From NCBI RefSeq assembly GCF_033118175.1, contig NC_083704.1:50804501-50868500 (forward strand): DNA of 64,000 nucleotides, given 5' to 3'. Under the pieces are notes generated by a model. It made no database searches. It saw only the letters and a program-made list of their open reading frames with translations, and had not been told where the DNA came from. Numbering within the stretch: position 1 is the stretch's first letter; the number at the start of each line of letters is the position of its first letter. This DNA comes from Dama dama (taxonomy: Eukaryota; Chordata; Mammalia; Artiodactyla; Cervidae). Of this stretch, positions 21,306 through 33,864 are shown in pieces. The position numbers and the translations under genes were made by a program.

Positions 21306-22690
21306 CTGTAAAGATAGAAAGCAACACAAAGAATCAGAAGTGTGACCTGGACCCCATTTCAACATCGTGAAAACACTGACATTTCTTCATTGCCCCAAAA
21401 TGACAGATCATACCATGGCGTGCGAACTGTGACCTAGTGCCTATGCTCCCACGAAACTGAAAATAATATCAGTGTCAAAATCTAGTTTTTGCTTTCATCA
21501 TCCAATCATATATGTATATAAATGCACACATGTTCTGTATCCACTTTCATAAAAATTCAAAGACACTGGCTCATGAGGCCAGATATGGACTACAAAACTT
21601 ACCTAGAAAAGTATATTCCTTAAGCATAGAAAACCCACGGTCAAGATTTATTGAATTGAACTGAGTCCAACTCTAAGTGGGCTTTCTTTCCCAGTGGTTG
21701 GGAAACGATATTTATTTTAATTCCCTCAATCATTTAAGGTCAACTCTTTCTGCACCCAGCTCTGGTGCATAATTATCAGGTAACATTTATTTGAAGTTAA
21801 TGGTACATCAATGCCATCTTGACAATCTGCATCCCAATAAGAAAATCACTAAAATTAAATCAACAACTAACAACTATAAATACACAACTGTTGTTTCTCT
21901 TCTTTGCCAATGAAATTCAGCCAACACGTATTGTTATGAAACAATTTTTATAAAATTCCATTTAATGCCAATCATTTATTCTTTAATTTAAAGTTACCAA
22001 CAATAAGTTATTTCTCCCCATGAAAATGTAAGCTACAGGATATTGCAGAAAACTCATTTAGTGAAATAATATTTCATTGAAATTTTATTGAATTTAAAGA
22101 AAAACTTCAGATCCAGGTAAAAATTAAACCATTTATATTTTTCCCACAGTTATTCTTGTAGCCTATGCTGTCTTTAGCTTGCTTTTTTCACATATTATAG
22201 AACTGAGTTTAACAGGCCATGTTAAACTCAAATTCAAAAATTATGACATTAGATTAATCTCTAAATGATCACAAATCAACAGATAAATGTTCCATGAATA
22301 ATTATTAAACTGGACATGGGAATACAGAGGCTGAAATATGTTTAGGTAAGTTGGGCACCAGTAGAAGCCCTAAAGCCCTCTCTCTCCAGAAGACACTTAA
22401 AGAAAGTGACAGGTCAGCCAGAGACAATGCTGCACGTGGAATGGAAACTGGGAAGCGTGGCCAGTCTGGTTTCCCAGACTTTCTTCAGATAGTTGGGAAG
22501 AAGCTTCTCCTTCTCTGCTCAGTCAAAGAACAGACCCCAAGAAAATATTACAGGGCCAGAGCCAGAAGATCCAGGGCCAATTCTAGGGAAGGTGCAATCT
22601 CCTACCATTGGGAAATCTGGGCAAGCCCTTCCCCTGTCTAATTCTTGGGATGGTTTCCTCATCCCAAACATATGAAAAGACAATCCCAGA
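21306..22690. other. Presumed intron; no repeat family recognised
   Basis: The minus-strand polypyrimidine tract and acceptor for the exon occupy about 21306-21335. The rest is AT-rich single-copy sequence. An open frame at 22351-22641 has no protein-like features or splice sites that I could support. Confidence 0.45.
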
Positions 22691-22691
22691 T

Positions 22692-23038
22692 CAGTGGTTC
22701 TCAAAGTGGAGTCCCCTACCAGCAACATCAGTTTCACCTGATAACCTGTTAGAAACTCACATTTTCAAGTCCCATCCCAGTCCTACAGAATCAGAAGCTC
22801 TGGGGCTGAGCCCAGCAAGCTTTTTTTTTTTTTTTTAATATTTATTATTTTTATTTATTTGGCTGCACCAGTACGTGGGCATGTGGAATTTAGTTCCCCA
22901 ACCAGGGATAGAACCTGGTCCCCATGCGTTGGGAAGCACAGAGTCTTAGCCACTGGACCAACAGGGAAATTATCCTAGCAATTTGTTTTAAGGAGCTCTC
23001 TGGATGGCTAAGAAGCTGCAGAACTTTGAGGGTCACTG
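22692..23038 (+). mobile_element. MER5A hAT (Charlie) DNA transposon, split by a CHR SINE
   Basis: The left terminal repeat CAGTGGTTCTCAAAGT (22692-22707) is matched by the right end ACTTTGAGGGTCACTG (23023-23038), which is complementary at 13 of 16 positions. Between them 'tcagtttcacctgataacct', 'cagaatcagaagctctgggg' and 'ggagctctctggatggctaa' follow MER5A. The SINE at 22821-22972 separates the halves. Confidence 0.85.
22821..22972 (-). mobile_element. CHR-type SINE (antisense), nested in MER5A
   Basis: A T-rich start is followed by 'tatttatttggctgcacca', 'gatagaacctggtcccc' and the reversed tRNA head 'agccactggaccaacaggga'. Short repeats CCCAGCAA (22811-22818) and CCTAGCAA (about 22974-22981) look like the target-site duplication. 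Confidence 0.85.
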
Positions 23039-23884
23039 ACTACAAATAGCACTCATCCCAGATCCCCTTGTAATGAGCTCCACCAACCTTCCAAGGACAA
23101 CCTCATTTATCTTTTTAAAAATATGTGTGTGTATATACACATATACATATAGATGTCTTTTCACTATAAGACATAAAATACTTTATAGGAGAAAGGCATA
23201 AAATAAAGATGATGAGAAACAGAGAAAAAGAAAGAGACACTATCTATGTAGACTGGACACACTGGACCCAACTTTCAGTGGGCCTTGGTCTTTTTGGAAA
23301 CATCCTGGTCAATGAAGCTTATTAACATCCTGTGATGACTTGATACAATTTGCAAATGTATCAATGTGGACCCTGAAAGAAAAATGACTGACAGTGATTT
23401 AAGAAATCTGTGTTTGTGTGAGCTTAATTTTTTAATCACTGTAACAGATTTAGAATGTATATGCATGTATCATGAAATCATTTACAAACTGTTATAAGGT
23501 ATGTATAATAAATATTATACATCTTTGAACACTTACATATCAAAAAAGCCATTCATTTTGACTGTGTATTTACAGTCATAGAAGTTGTTTTCTCATGGTG
23601 TCTAAGCACTTGGAGAACCCAGAAAAGAAATTGCAATGAAATGGACAAATGATCAAAAGACAAAAACAAAAAAAAACTTCTTAATGAATGAGACAGATAA
23701 TATTGAAAAAAGTGAAGAATTGGAAACCCAGAAAACAATAAAGCAGTATAGGACGAACAAATAAGAAACAGGGAACTTGAAGTTATCAGGAAACAACACA
23801 GCATTAAATGCATTTCATATGATGTTTTATTTACATTTATATTTATGTATATCTCATACATGCCATAAACAAATTTGTGTATAG
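23039..23884. other. No gene seen
   Basis: AT-rich sequence with a short mixed TG/TA microsatellite near 23124-23153. No exon was recognised. Confidence 0.45.
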
Positions 23885-24210
23885 AGCTTCCCTCGTGGTT
23901 CAGTGCTAAATAATCCGCCTCCCAATGGAAGAGATACGGGTTTGATACCTGATCTGGGAGGATGCCACAGTGTAGCAGCTAAGCCCATGCACCACAACTA
24001 TTGAGCATGAGCCTTAGAGCCCAGGAGCGGCAACCACTGAGCCCACACGCCGCAACTGCTGAAGCTGCCAGCCCTGGAGCCCATGCTCTGCAACAGAAGA
24101 AGCCACTGCAATGTGAAGCTTGAGCAATGCAACCAGAGAAAAACCCACAAAGGAACAAAGACCCATTACAACCAAAAATAAAGTAATTAATTAAAATATC
24201 TTCTTAAAAA
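23885..24210 (+). mobile_element. CHR-type SINE, long form
   Basis: The head 'agcttccctcgtggttcagt' leads into a long body of alternating 'gagccc' and 'gcaactgctgaagc' style units and an A-rich tail ('aaccaaaaataaagtaatta'). Flanking repeats TTTGTGTATAG (23874-23884) and TCTGTGTATGG (24211-24221) match at 9 of 11 positions. Confidence 0.87.
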
Positions 24211-24221
24211 TCTGTGTATGG

Positions 24222-26152
24222 CATAACATGAACAGTATTTCAACTCCAAATACTGCAATACAAGCCACAGGGCACAAGAAGATAACACACTAGAAACAAC
24301 TCTATAGAACAAACCACTGACACCAGCCAGAACACTGATCTTTGTGTGGAGCAGTTAAGTCCATGAGAATTTGAATCCTGCTGGCTGGTTTTTACGTTCA
24401 TTTTCAAGTTAAATCTGTTGCATGCCTTTTTTTAACTTAATTTATCTCACACATTTCTTGTTTTCATAAAGATATTTTCCCATCATGCTCACTACAGTGC
24501 TTTAGGAGATATGATTCAGAAAAAGTTAGTTAACTGGCAGCCACACATAATACTGTCTCATGCGAAGCACGGAAGCACTTTGGAACAGGGCTCTTTGAAA
24601 GGACATAACCTTCCTGTGATGGAGTTATCCGTTTGTGCTCTGATGCCAACAGGGGACAGGCTTACATCATATGAGAGAATTCAGGGAACCCCTGGCCTCT
24701 CCCACACCAACAATAATAGACTCAGTTGCTATGCACAGTGATAATGACAGAAAGCACATCAAGAACCATGGACACCTTTTGGAAAGAACAAAACATTGTT
24801 GATCTTTCTCAAAACATTCGTATAAAGATAAATGAATTATAAGAAATGTTATTTAAGAAAGAAATCATGTGCCATGAATTTACCTAAAACAGAGCAGTCC
24901 TGGAGACAGTGTTCCCATTGTTAATAAAATAAAAATAAACTGAATCATCATTAACAAAATCAAAACCACTCAACTTCCAACTCATGCTTGCCAGCAGAAA
25001 ATAATAGCCCAGAGTGTCCTTTTCTCAGCAAATATCCTTATCATCTAAGTCAAATTAGGTATGTTATTTAAATAATTTTGATTATTACTTGCAGGCAAGG
25101 AAAATCAATTTAAATGTGCTAATATTTTAGTTATTATATAAGGGACTGCCACTGAGCCTGAGGAGAACTGTTACTCTATCGTATCTATTAGAAAGGCAGT
25201 GTTCTTTCAATAATAAGTTAATTTTCTCTTATATGAATTCCTCTTTTGGCTTTGCAGATGGGACTACAGAATTGTGTGTTTTTTAATTAAAACTACACAC
25301 TGGAAATAAAAATGGTTTTGAAGACTGGTATTCAAAATTGAGATTTGAGAAAGCAACAGTTTTGTCCATAGGTACCCTTTCCCCCTTAATAACCAAGCAT
25401 TTCCTTACTAAATAAAAATGGTAGCAATATAGTGGAATATACATCCTGGCCTTGAAACAAAGCACCTACAAGCTAAAAACTTGCAATTCATCAATTGATA
25501 CATACTACATTGGCTTTTAAGATTTCTAAATAACTCTTCCTTTTTAGTGGAATAAACACAAAAGTTATCTTTATATATATATAATGCTATAAGCCATGGA
25601 GCATAGATAGTATTTATAGCTCTGGTGAACGCAAAACTGCCAAGGGGAACAGCAGGGGTATTAAGGCATTTCATTTAAAATCACATCTTATTTCTTGTTA
25701 CAATGACTCCACATGTATCATGCAACAATACAGAATGCACAGTCTCCCATCTCCTCCCCTGAAAACACTTAAATCAAGGTTAGCGTTAAAGACATTGGAG
25801 ATGTCACATTCTCTGTCATGGTCCAGAAGGGGGAAAATAGGACACCAAGTTAAAGTAAAAACTGGATCAGAAGAAGAAAATGATTTTTTGTTCTACTTTA
25901 TTTCATTTTTTGGTTCCAGATCTTTTTGGCTTAAAATGAGAAAAGATGGAAAGAAATACGCAGTGAAAAGTGGGGAGAGTAATGGAAAATACAGTTCCAC
26001 AACCAAAGTAACTTATTACTGGAATCCTACTGATTCTATCAGGTGAACAAATTGTGCACAAGTGAAAAAAGTTTTTAATAAATATCCCTAAAATTGGAGC
26101 AGGGACAACTATGGTCCAAAAGCCTTAAAACAGAAATATAAAAACCATATGC
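24222..26152. other. No gene seen; about 1.9 kb of single-copy sequence
   Basis: The longest open frame (25720-26046, plus) has low-complexity, basic composition and no splice context. No repeat family was recognised. Confidence 0.45.
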
Positions 26153-26508
26153 AGGACTTCCCGGGTGGTACAGTGGTTAAGAATCTGCCTGCCAATGCAG
26201 AGGACACAGGTTTGATTCCTGGTCCAGGAAGATTCCACATCCTGAGGAGCAACTAAGCCCATGAACCACAACTATCGAGCCTGTCCTCTAGAGCCCCTGA
26301 GCCGCAGGTCCTGAGCCCAGGTACGGCACTACTGACACCCGTGAGCCCACAGCCTGTGCTCCACCGAGAGAAGCCACCACAGTGCGAAGCCCATGGACCA
26401 ACAGCAAAAAGGAGACCCCACTCGCCTCAGCTGGACAAAGTCTGAGGGCAGCAACGAAGATCTAGTGCAACCAAAAATAAATAAACACGTCAATAGATTT
26501 TTTTAAAA
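26153..26508 (+). mobile_element. CHR-type SINE, long form
   Basis: The head 'aggacttcccgggtggtaca' and B-box-like 'ggtttgattcctgg' are followed by a long body ending 'gtgcaaccaaaaataaataa' and an A/T-rich tail. Its body is longer than most copies in the window. Confidence 0.88.
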
Positions 26509-27427
26509 AACACATGAAAAGCAAATAAAAATGTTATTTTTATTTCTCATGTTAAAGATAAAAAGCTTTGGCTTGTAAATTCTATGATCATAGGATACAG
26601 GAATTTTAATGAAAATTTCAAACTATTTAATATGACTAGTGATTTCACTTTGTGTTTTACAAAGACATTTAATGCTCATATCCGGTTTTTATTGCCCTTT
26701 TTCTCTGAAATGAGTGCAAGATTCTTTCTCAAATAATGCTTAAATTCAACTGAAGGGATTCTAAGGAAAATCTGTGGTCATGGTAAGATAACACTAGTTA
26801 TTAAATTGTCTTTAATACCATTAAAAAGATCACGTGACTCTTCCTTCAAATCAACAAGAGCTAAACTTGCAGAAAAGCAGCTAAATGGAGCAATCAAAGA
26901 GAAGCAACTCACTGTCACAACCACACCCAGCGTGACACGGTTCATCTTCTCCTTACACAAAGGATTAGCAGCTTTTGTTTTAGGGACTGCCGATGAGTGT
27001 GATGGAGTAAAAGCTACATGCTGTGCCGATCAGTGTGTACAGCAGGTGATTATTATCCTAGTACCACGTTACAATCATGTCTTAAACTTGACATACTGAC
27101 CACCTGAAGAGATAAGGACAGAGGAAACCCAGGTTCTCTCTATAGTCACAGATTTCAAACTCAACTGATCCTAGAAATAAAAATGACAAATCTCTATTCT
27201 CATTAAATGCCATCAGTTCATCAAAAGATCTATCCAGAAATCTGGACAAAATGAGACTGATTTGTCCCAGCATTAATTCCAAACACTGCATCCTTGTATG
27301 AAGAGTCAGAAACCAACAGTTTAAGAACTGTCACATTGGGGGAGAAACTAAGATATTTAAATTTACATTTTCACTCCATCTGGTGTTAATCTCTTCTCCA
27401 ATCTGGACAGAATTTTTATCACTCTGT
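26509..27427. other. No gene seen
   Basis: Single-copy AT-rich sequence. A minus-strand frame at 26778-26960 encodes a hydrophobic N-terminal stretch but lacks any other support. Confidence 0.4.
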
Positions 27428-27441
27428 AACAGTGTAGATTA

Positions 27442-27653
27442 GGGCTCCCCAAGAGACTCAGTGGTTAAAGACTTCACCTGCCAATGCAGAAGACCCAGGA
27501 GATGTGGGTTCAATCCCTGGGTTGAGAAGATACTTAGGAGAAAGAAATAGCAACCCAATCCAGTATTCTTGCCTGGAGAATCACATGGACAGAGGAGCCT
27601 GGCAGGCTATAGTCCCTAAGGTCACATAGTCGGACACAACTAAGCGCAGAGGC
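27442..27653 (+). mobile_element. Bov-tA SINE with perfect 14-bp target-site duplication
   Basis: The head 'gggctccccaagagactcag' and the body 'tccagtattcttgcctggag' are intact in order. AACAGTGTAGATTA occurs at 27428-27441 and again at 27654-27667, exactly bounding the element. Confidence 0.96.
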
Positions 27654-27750
27654 AACAGTGTAGATTAATCTTTGATGCTTTTGTAGCTAGAGTAATTGAA
27701 GGACTTGTATCACCAGTGAACCATGGAACATCATGAGGTGGTTTACAGAG

Positions 27751-27867
27751 GGTGGAGGACATGCATAAAGACAATAGCTATTTCCCAATAAAGAGCTGGA
27801 GGGTGGAGGACATGCATAAAGGTGGAGGACATGCATAAAGAAAATAGCTATTTCCCAATAAAGAGCT
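27751..27867. repeat. Compound local tandem duplication
   Basis: GGTGGAGGACATGCATAAA occurs three times (27751-27769, 27802-27820, 27821-27839). The following block AATAGCTATTTCCCAATAAAGAGCT occurs twice (27773-27797 and 27843-27867). The layout is long unit, short unit, long unit, which fits slippage or unequal exchange. Near-identity points to a recent event. Confidence 0.93.
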
Positions 27868-29488
27868 AAATGACAAATCATGGTAACAATAAACCACGAA
27901 GCTTCCCAGAAAAAAAATTACATTTAAGTTGAGCTCTAAAGGAAAGCGGGAGGTTGCTAAAAGAGTGTTCCAGCCCAAAGAAACATGGCAAACAAAGTTT
28001 TGGAGACAAGAAAACATTTAGGACTTTGTTCTAGAAACAGCTGGATCTCGGAGAGCTATGCAGAGACCACATCAATGGCTAGATTACCATCAGGTAGTAA
28101 ATCAGGGCAAAAGGAATAACCTGGAGAGATGGACACCAACTAGACAAGAAATCCAAGACATCTTTCCCTCCTACTCTGAAACACTGAGGCTGAAGTTAGA
28201 GTCATATCTGAGTCTAATAATATTCAGTAATCCTTATTGATACGAATGTTTTTGCTTTTCAACTCCAATAGAAAAGGCACATATAAATCACTAGCTATCA
28301 AGATGATGGTTCCTTTAGAGAAAAACAACTTTTAAGGAGCCTTCATTATTTCTTTGTTCCTGTAGAAGAAATAAGCTTTGTTGCACACGAATGAATATTT
28401 TGTATAAAATGACCTTCTGCTTGAAAGCTACAAAGATTGCTTCTGCTTTAAAAACAGCAAACATTTCAAAGTAGATTATAAAAGCTAATCTATAAAGTTT
28501 CCAGAGAAAGCAGGTAACAGAACAATAGAGTAAACACATCCTGTGTATGTGGGGAGAGTTTTCTTTCCTTCCTCCACCCCCTCTCTTCCTGTCTCCTTCA
28601 GATTGCATAAGGCTACACCAACCTTTTACAAGACAAAATAAGCCTAGAGTTTACAACAGAAGGCTGGATCACAATCAATAACAAATTATCTTTGTTTCCA
28701 CAGGAGATACCTGTTATCAATTTGAGGCTGATTCGATTAATAACTGTTACCAACATGAGTGGCCAATTTCCAAACCAAAGCTATCTCATTTTACACCTAA
28801 GGCTGCATTTGCCAAAATGTAACATTTGCAAAACTATTGAACATGGAAACAGCCAAACTGCTCAAAAGGCTACCTAGGGGCCAAAGCAGCTGGGAGGAGA
28901 CAGAAAGAAAAGACAGTCTTACATTTCAGCCCAAGCACGTTTTTCCAAATGATCCAGCATTTTAGAATGTGGTCTTCTACGTAGGCATCCTCCTGACAGT
29001 GGTTTATAGAGTTGGATTATCAAAATCAAGGCTACTTAACCATGAACCTTGTTAACTTCCCTCTGAATCCTTCAGTTTTAAGATAACTGAACTCTTTCCT
29101 TCATGGACAATGGAACTGTCATTAACTTCCTGAGAGGATATAAGTCCAGTGTGAAAAGAGCTATGATATTAAGTCAATTTAAGGATAAACATATCTTTTT
29201 TACACAATGGAAATCATCTATCACTTAGGGCTCTGACCATGTTGAACAAAATTTTGTTCCAGCCCTTAATTACATCTTTCCAGGGCTGACTCAGAGGTTC
29301 TGACCAGAACCCACAGTGGCAGAGCATTGAGGGTACTGTCCAACTAGCTAAGGAAGATGGGAGCATCTGCCTAAGATAAGAAAGATAAGATAAGGTGCAG
29401 CCAAGTTAAGAAGGCGACAGTCCTGGAGAGAATGTCTACGGTACAGAGTTTCCAATCCTGGCTGTAACAACAAGTTCCCATCACTTCT
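27868..29488. other. No gene seen; single-copy sequence
   Basis: An acceptor-like site (pyrimidine-rich, ending CCACAG at about 28703) has no credible downstream donor. No repeat family was recognised. Confidence 0.45.
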
Positions 29489-29489
29489 G

Positions 29490-29605
29490 TTCAATTTAGT
29501 TTAACAAGTATTTGTTGAGAACCTATTAAGTAATCAGAACAGCAACAAGAACTGAGTGGGACACTAAGAAGGAGATGACTTAATCATGGCTCTAAGCTTT
29601 TGGCC
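29490..29605 (-). mobile_element. Possible L2 LINE fragment (antisense)
   Basis: 'ttaacaagtatttgttgaga' followed by 'acctattaagtaatcaga' and 'atggctctaa' resembles the L2 3' end reversed. It is strongly diverged. Confidence 0.45.
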
Positions 29606-29631
29606 TTTTAAATATTACAGCTCAATAGAAT

Positions 29632-29800
29632 TAGAACAGTCTCAGAGCCCAAGAACAAAGGTTTGAATCCAGATCTTTCCGCTCAGTAGTTACTTGACTC
29701 TGTGAAAACCTTAACTTCTCTGAGTTTTGGTTTTCTTACCCAGTGAACTGAAATGATACCATTTTTAGTCTGTATCTCCATGTGTGAATTTTATGAGCAT
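29632..29800 (+). mobile_element. MIR SINE
   Basis: 'caaaggtttgaatccagatc', 'agtagttacttgactctgtg', 'aaccttaacttctctgagtt' and 'ttcttacccagtgaac' follow MIR in sense orientation. Confidence 0.75.
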
Positions 29801-30530
29801 GTACATGCAAAACATTTCCTGAAGAATTCCACACAAATGTAATTAAGCTATCATGGTAATGGGGCAGGGGAGGAGACAAAATTTTCAAGCATAACACAGT
29901 TTGACTGGAACAAGAAAAGACCACAGAGTCTATGACTCCCATAGTTGGCTCCCATGTGGGGAGAACTTGGAACAGCAATGCAAGTTCACAGTTACATGGA
30001 GGTTATGTGAAAGTGAATAATTCTGCTGCCAAGAAAAGGACTCCAAAATCTGTGTTCTCAAATACAAGGCTGTGCACCTGCTCCTTAAGGACTGGCTTTC
30101 AGATCCACCACTCTTTTTTTAGCTTCAACAGCAAAATCTGTGATCAGTGGGGTGGAAATGAATGAGGCAAGGGCCTTTATAAAGTTTTGACTGATGTCCT
30201 CAAAATGGCACAAACACAGAAATTAAGGTGTTTGCCAAAGCAAGCTCCTTTGACGGATGGTACCAGCGAGACACAGAACAGAATAGTGAATATGGCAAGC
30301 AGCTCCCAGCCCTGGGCCCCAACTATAGTCTGGGAAGGAAAATTCCCTTCACTCTTGAAAACAGAGAGATATTGAACAATTTCCATGTCTAATCAGATTT
30401 TACCTACTCAGATGGATTTTTATGTAAATATGATGCAGGGGAAAAGCTATTTCAATTCTGTTTCTATTCTCTCCTTGTATCCATCCATCCAGATGTTTAC
30501 CAGGCAACTTCAGTTTGAAAGGGAACATAT
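29801..30530. other. No gene seen
   Basis: Open frames at 29932-30165 and 30177-30386 have no splice sites or recognisable domains. No repeat family was recognised. Confidence 0.4.
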
Positions 30531-30534
30531 TATG

Positions 30535-30672
30535 TTGGTCCAAGAGTAGGCTCTGGGGTCAAACAACCTGACTTGAATTCTGGCTTGAGCTACTTCATTA
30601 GAGTACTCTGGGCAAAAGTTCTTGGTACCTAATGAATGTTCATTAGTGTCAGCTCTTATTATTGTTGATGAT
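30535..30672 (+). mobile_element. MIR SINE, internally deleted
   Basis: 'gtaggctctggggtcaaaca' and 'gacttgaattctggcttgag' match the MIR head and middle. It then jumps to the tail-like 'aatgaatgttcattagtg'. Confidence 0.68.
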
Positions 30673-30874
30673 GATGACAAGACAATGCTGATGATAATTA
30701 AGTATATGAGAAGAATTACACTAAAAGCTGGGCCATGAAGATGACCAACACATTCACAGTTCAGCCCTGAGGAGCAGCAAGTATTTATAATTAGACAGGG
30801 TAGTGTGGGCTATTACAGGAGGCCCCACAAGGAGATAACAGCAAATTATCTAGTTTCACACTTCCTATCCCAGT

Positions 30875-31012
30875 GCCAAACTGTTCTAAGTACTTTAATC
30901 AATTAATCCAGTTAATCCTCACAGCCATCCTATAAAGGAAAGCACACACACTTATCCCAACTTTACACATGGTAGAACCACAAAGCAAAGAGGTTTAAGG
31001 TGTTACGACAAC
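30875..31012 (-). mobile_element. MIR SINE (antisense)
   Basis: 'ttctaagtactttaatcaat', 'taatcctcacagccatccta' and 'aagaggtttaaggtg' follow reversed MIR. Confidence 0.7.
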
Positions 31013-31921
31013 TCAAAGTAAGGAACTCAAAGTAAGATAACTCTGCCAGGGAACAGGGTACCAGTGTGGGGAAGGTTTCATAAATGATGTGACAGTGAGT
31101 TTGAGTTAAAGGCTGAGTGGAAGTCAGCCAACTGGCTAAGAGAAGTGACGGGAGACTGAGCAGCAAAGGCTCCAAGGAAGAAACCTCATGAGTCTGCAGA
31201 GCTGTAGGTGGTTTGGAATGGGGAAGGCCAGTGGTGTGGGGAGAAGGGTACAAAGAGGCAGGCAAGTGGGGTTCAGATGAGCAAGGGCAAGGAGCAAGGC
31301 CAAGGAATACTACACTCTGTGCACTACAGTCAGGGTGAGGAGCAAAGAGGTCTGACTGGGCATAAAAGCAACATGATCAGTTCTGAAACTGAAATCATCT
31401 TTAAAGTAATCTGGTAGCAATGATTTAAAAAATAGATTAGACTCCTATATCTAGATTGGGAGGAAGGAAGGGATGGATTTGGGGCATACCAGGAAAGGAA
31501 TGCAGGGTGAAGGAAGGTTTTAAGGTGAAAATATGCTCAGTCTGTGAACAGTAATAAGCAAAAAGCAGTAATAAGAACTGTCATGAAAAGGTCCCTGCAG
31601 ACCCAGGTCGGGCAGTACTCAGATACTTCCTGAGGACCAGAAAGCAATTAGCAGGCCTCCAATTCAAAGAGCCTTAAACTTAGACTTCCTGCATTAATCT
31701 CCTAAAGAGTGCACAGTCACAGAGAAACCATAGCACTGGAAGAAGATGCATCTGTTTCCTGGACCACACAGCCTATGGTGCATATAATTTTTCTTTACTG
31801 TATCTTTTACTTCTTGGTAAAAATTCAGTCACATTGTATAAGCACTCTTTGCTTTAAAAAAAAAATTAATGTGTTAAATGCAAATATTTAAAATATACCC
31901 CAGTTCTCAACTCTGTTTTGT
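31013..31921. other. No gene seen
   Basis: Purine-rich single-copy sequence. No exon or repeat family was recognised. Confidence 0.45.
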
Positions 31922-32373
31922 CATTAGGTCTGTATAGTCAAAGCTATGATTTTTCCAATAGTCACGTATAAGTGTGAGAGTTGGACCATAAAGAAGGCTG
32001 AACATCAAAGAATTGATGCCTTCAAATTGTGGGGATGGAGAAAACTCTTGAGAGCCCTTGGACTGCAAGGAGATCAAACGAGTCAATCTTAAAAGGAAAT
32101 CAACCCTCAACATTCATTGGAAGGACTGATGCTGAAGCTGAAGCTCCGTTACTTTGGCCACCTGATGAGAAGAGCTGACTCAGTGGAAAACACCCTGATG
32201 TTGGGAAAGATTGAGGGCAGGAGGAGAAAGGGGTGACAGAGGATGAGATGGTTGGATGGCATCACTGACTCAATGGACATGAGTTTGAGCAAACTCTGGG
32301 AGACAGTGAAAGGCAGGGAAGCCTGGCGTGCTGCAGTCCACAGGGTTGCAAAGAGTTGGACATGACTGAGCAA
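31922..32373 (+). mobile_element. BovB LINE 3' fragment
   Basis: Sense-strand BovB C-terminal coding remnant: 'gtgagagttggaccataaag' through 'aggactgatgctgaagctga' and 'tgcaaagagttggacatgac'. Several frameshifts and stops are present. It lacks the GAACT tail repeats. Confidence 0.92.
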
Positions 32374-33330
32374 CAATATTTCTTAACAGACAGGGAAAAA
32401 AATGAAAATGGCCTGGGTCCCTCTTGATTTTTGAAGGACCTTGAGTTATCAGACCAAGTTGGCTTTTACTTTTCTAAGGTAAAGTCAACCACACATACAT
32501 ATGTGTGAAGCTGACTTAAAATGAAATCAAGAATAAACAGTGAAAAATAAGACCATTCCAGTGATCTTGGTCCCCAAGCTTGCTTCAGTGTGCACAGAAA
32601 AGGCCCTCCTCCAGGAAAAGAAAGAAGATCCTGAAGCCAGCATTCTAAACCCTGCCTGATACTTTCCCAAAAAAATGACTGCTTCAATTTAAGATACTGG
32701 GCAACAAGGGGAGCAGTTCTGGGGGCAGGATCCTGTCTATATATGAGCTATACAAAAGCTATATATGAGCTTTTAAGTCCACTGGAAGCTGAGTAAAGCA
32801 AGGGGCTGGTTCTGAATGAAGTGTGTGTGCCTTCAACTCATCTTCTGTTCTCTTTCCCTTCTAATTCTTATATGCCCCTTTTGTATTCAAGGAATGACAT
32901 TTTCACCGTTTGGAATCAGGCTTACCATTTTAAAATTCCAAGGATGAGAAGCCAGCTTAACGGATAAGCTGGCTCTCCCTTTTTTAATGCACAGGTAATG
33001 AACTGAAATTACATAGCAGATTTGAATTTTATAGAAAGTTATTCATATACTTTATTCTCTCTGCTTCAATTCTCTTTCTCCTCTGTCAACTTTTAATTAT
33101 AACTTTATTTCAAAATGACAATCAAGTAAGCAGATATATGAACACATGCTAGTGGTAAAAGATTGGAGGATTTTTTTTTTTAATGAAGAAAAGAACTAAC
33201 AAAGGACTGATTCCATAGTACCTAAAAGTAATCTAAGACCAAAAACTTAAATTCTTTCAAATGTTTATGCAATTCATTTGTACACCAGACTTGCTTTTTT
33301 TTTGATTTTCTTGACATGGAACATTTTTCA
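32374..33330. other. No gene seen; contains a 13-bp spaced direct repeat
   Basis: CTATATATGAGCT occurs at 32737-32749 and 32759-32771. T runs lie near 33170-33182 and 33295-33303. No exon was recognised. Confidence 0.45.
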
Positions 33331-33484
33331 GTCTTTATTGAGCTTGTTACAATACTGCTTCTGTTTTACCTTTTGGTTTCTTTGGCCATGAGGCATATGG
33401 GATCTTAGATATCTGACAAAGGATTGAATCCGCACTGTCTGCATTGGAAGGTGAAGTCTTAAACATTGGACTGCTAGGAAAGTA
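33331..33484 (-). mobile_element. CHR-type SINE (antisense), diverged
   Basis: 'ttattgagcttgttacaata', 'ttggtttctttggccatgag', 'gattgaatccgcactgtctg' and 'gtcttaaacattggactgct' follow a reversed CHR SINE. The reversed tRNA head is decayed. Confidence 0.75.
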
Positions 33485-33864
33485 TCATCGACCTGCTTTT
33501 GACATTCATCATGCTTTGCTCACACGTACTCCCTCCTGATCGGTCATGCCCTTCAGTCTGGAGTCTTGTAACTTTCCAATGCTCTTACAGGACTCAAACA
33601 AAATGGACAACACACTGACAGTCTATGGTTACCTTTCTCCAAACACCCAGGCCCTAGACACACACAGCAGTAGTAAATTCAACCACATAAAATGTCCTCT
33701 CTGTGAATCAAAAGCAGTTAAATCTCAGCAAGTCTATGCAGTTTTAGCAAATAGATTTGGCCTTTAGTGGGCTTTAAATTCCCTTTAATAGTCTAAAGGA
33801 GCAAAATTATTTTGAGCAAACTAAGAGTTCGACGAAGATATAGAAGATGGGAATGAATACAACA
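33485..33864. other. No gene seen
   Basis: Single-copy sequence. The open frame at 33546-33767 has no splice or domain support. Confidence 0.4.

Noticed and set aside
22351..22641. 96-codon plus-strand open frame
   Set aside because: Basic, low-information composition; no splice sites and no domain.
26778..26960. Minus-strand frame with a hydrophobic, signal-peptide-like N-terminus
   Set aside because: Only 60 codons, no splice context, no continuation and no known homologue recognised; likely chance.
27751..27867. Direct repeats considered as a CRISPR-like array
   Set aside because: Only three short units with unequal or no spacers, in a mammalian genome; a local tandem duplication explains it.
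28683..28880. Acceptor-like pyrimidine tract and CCACAG on the plus strand with an open frame
   Set aside because: No credible donor follows before stops, and the peptide resembles nothing known.
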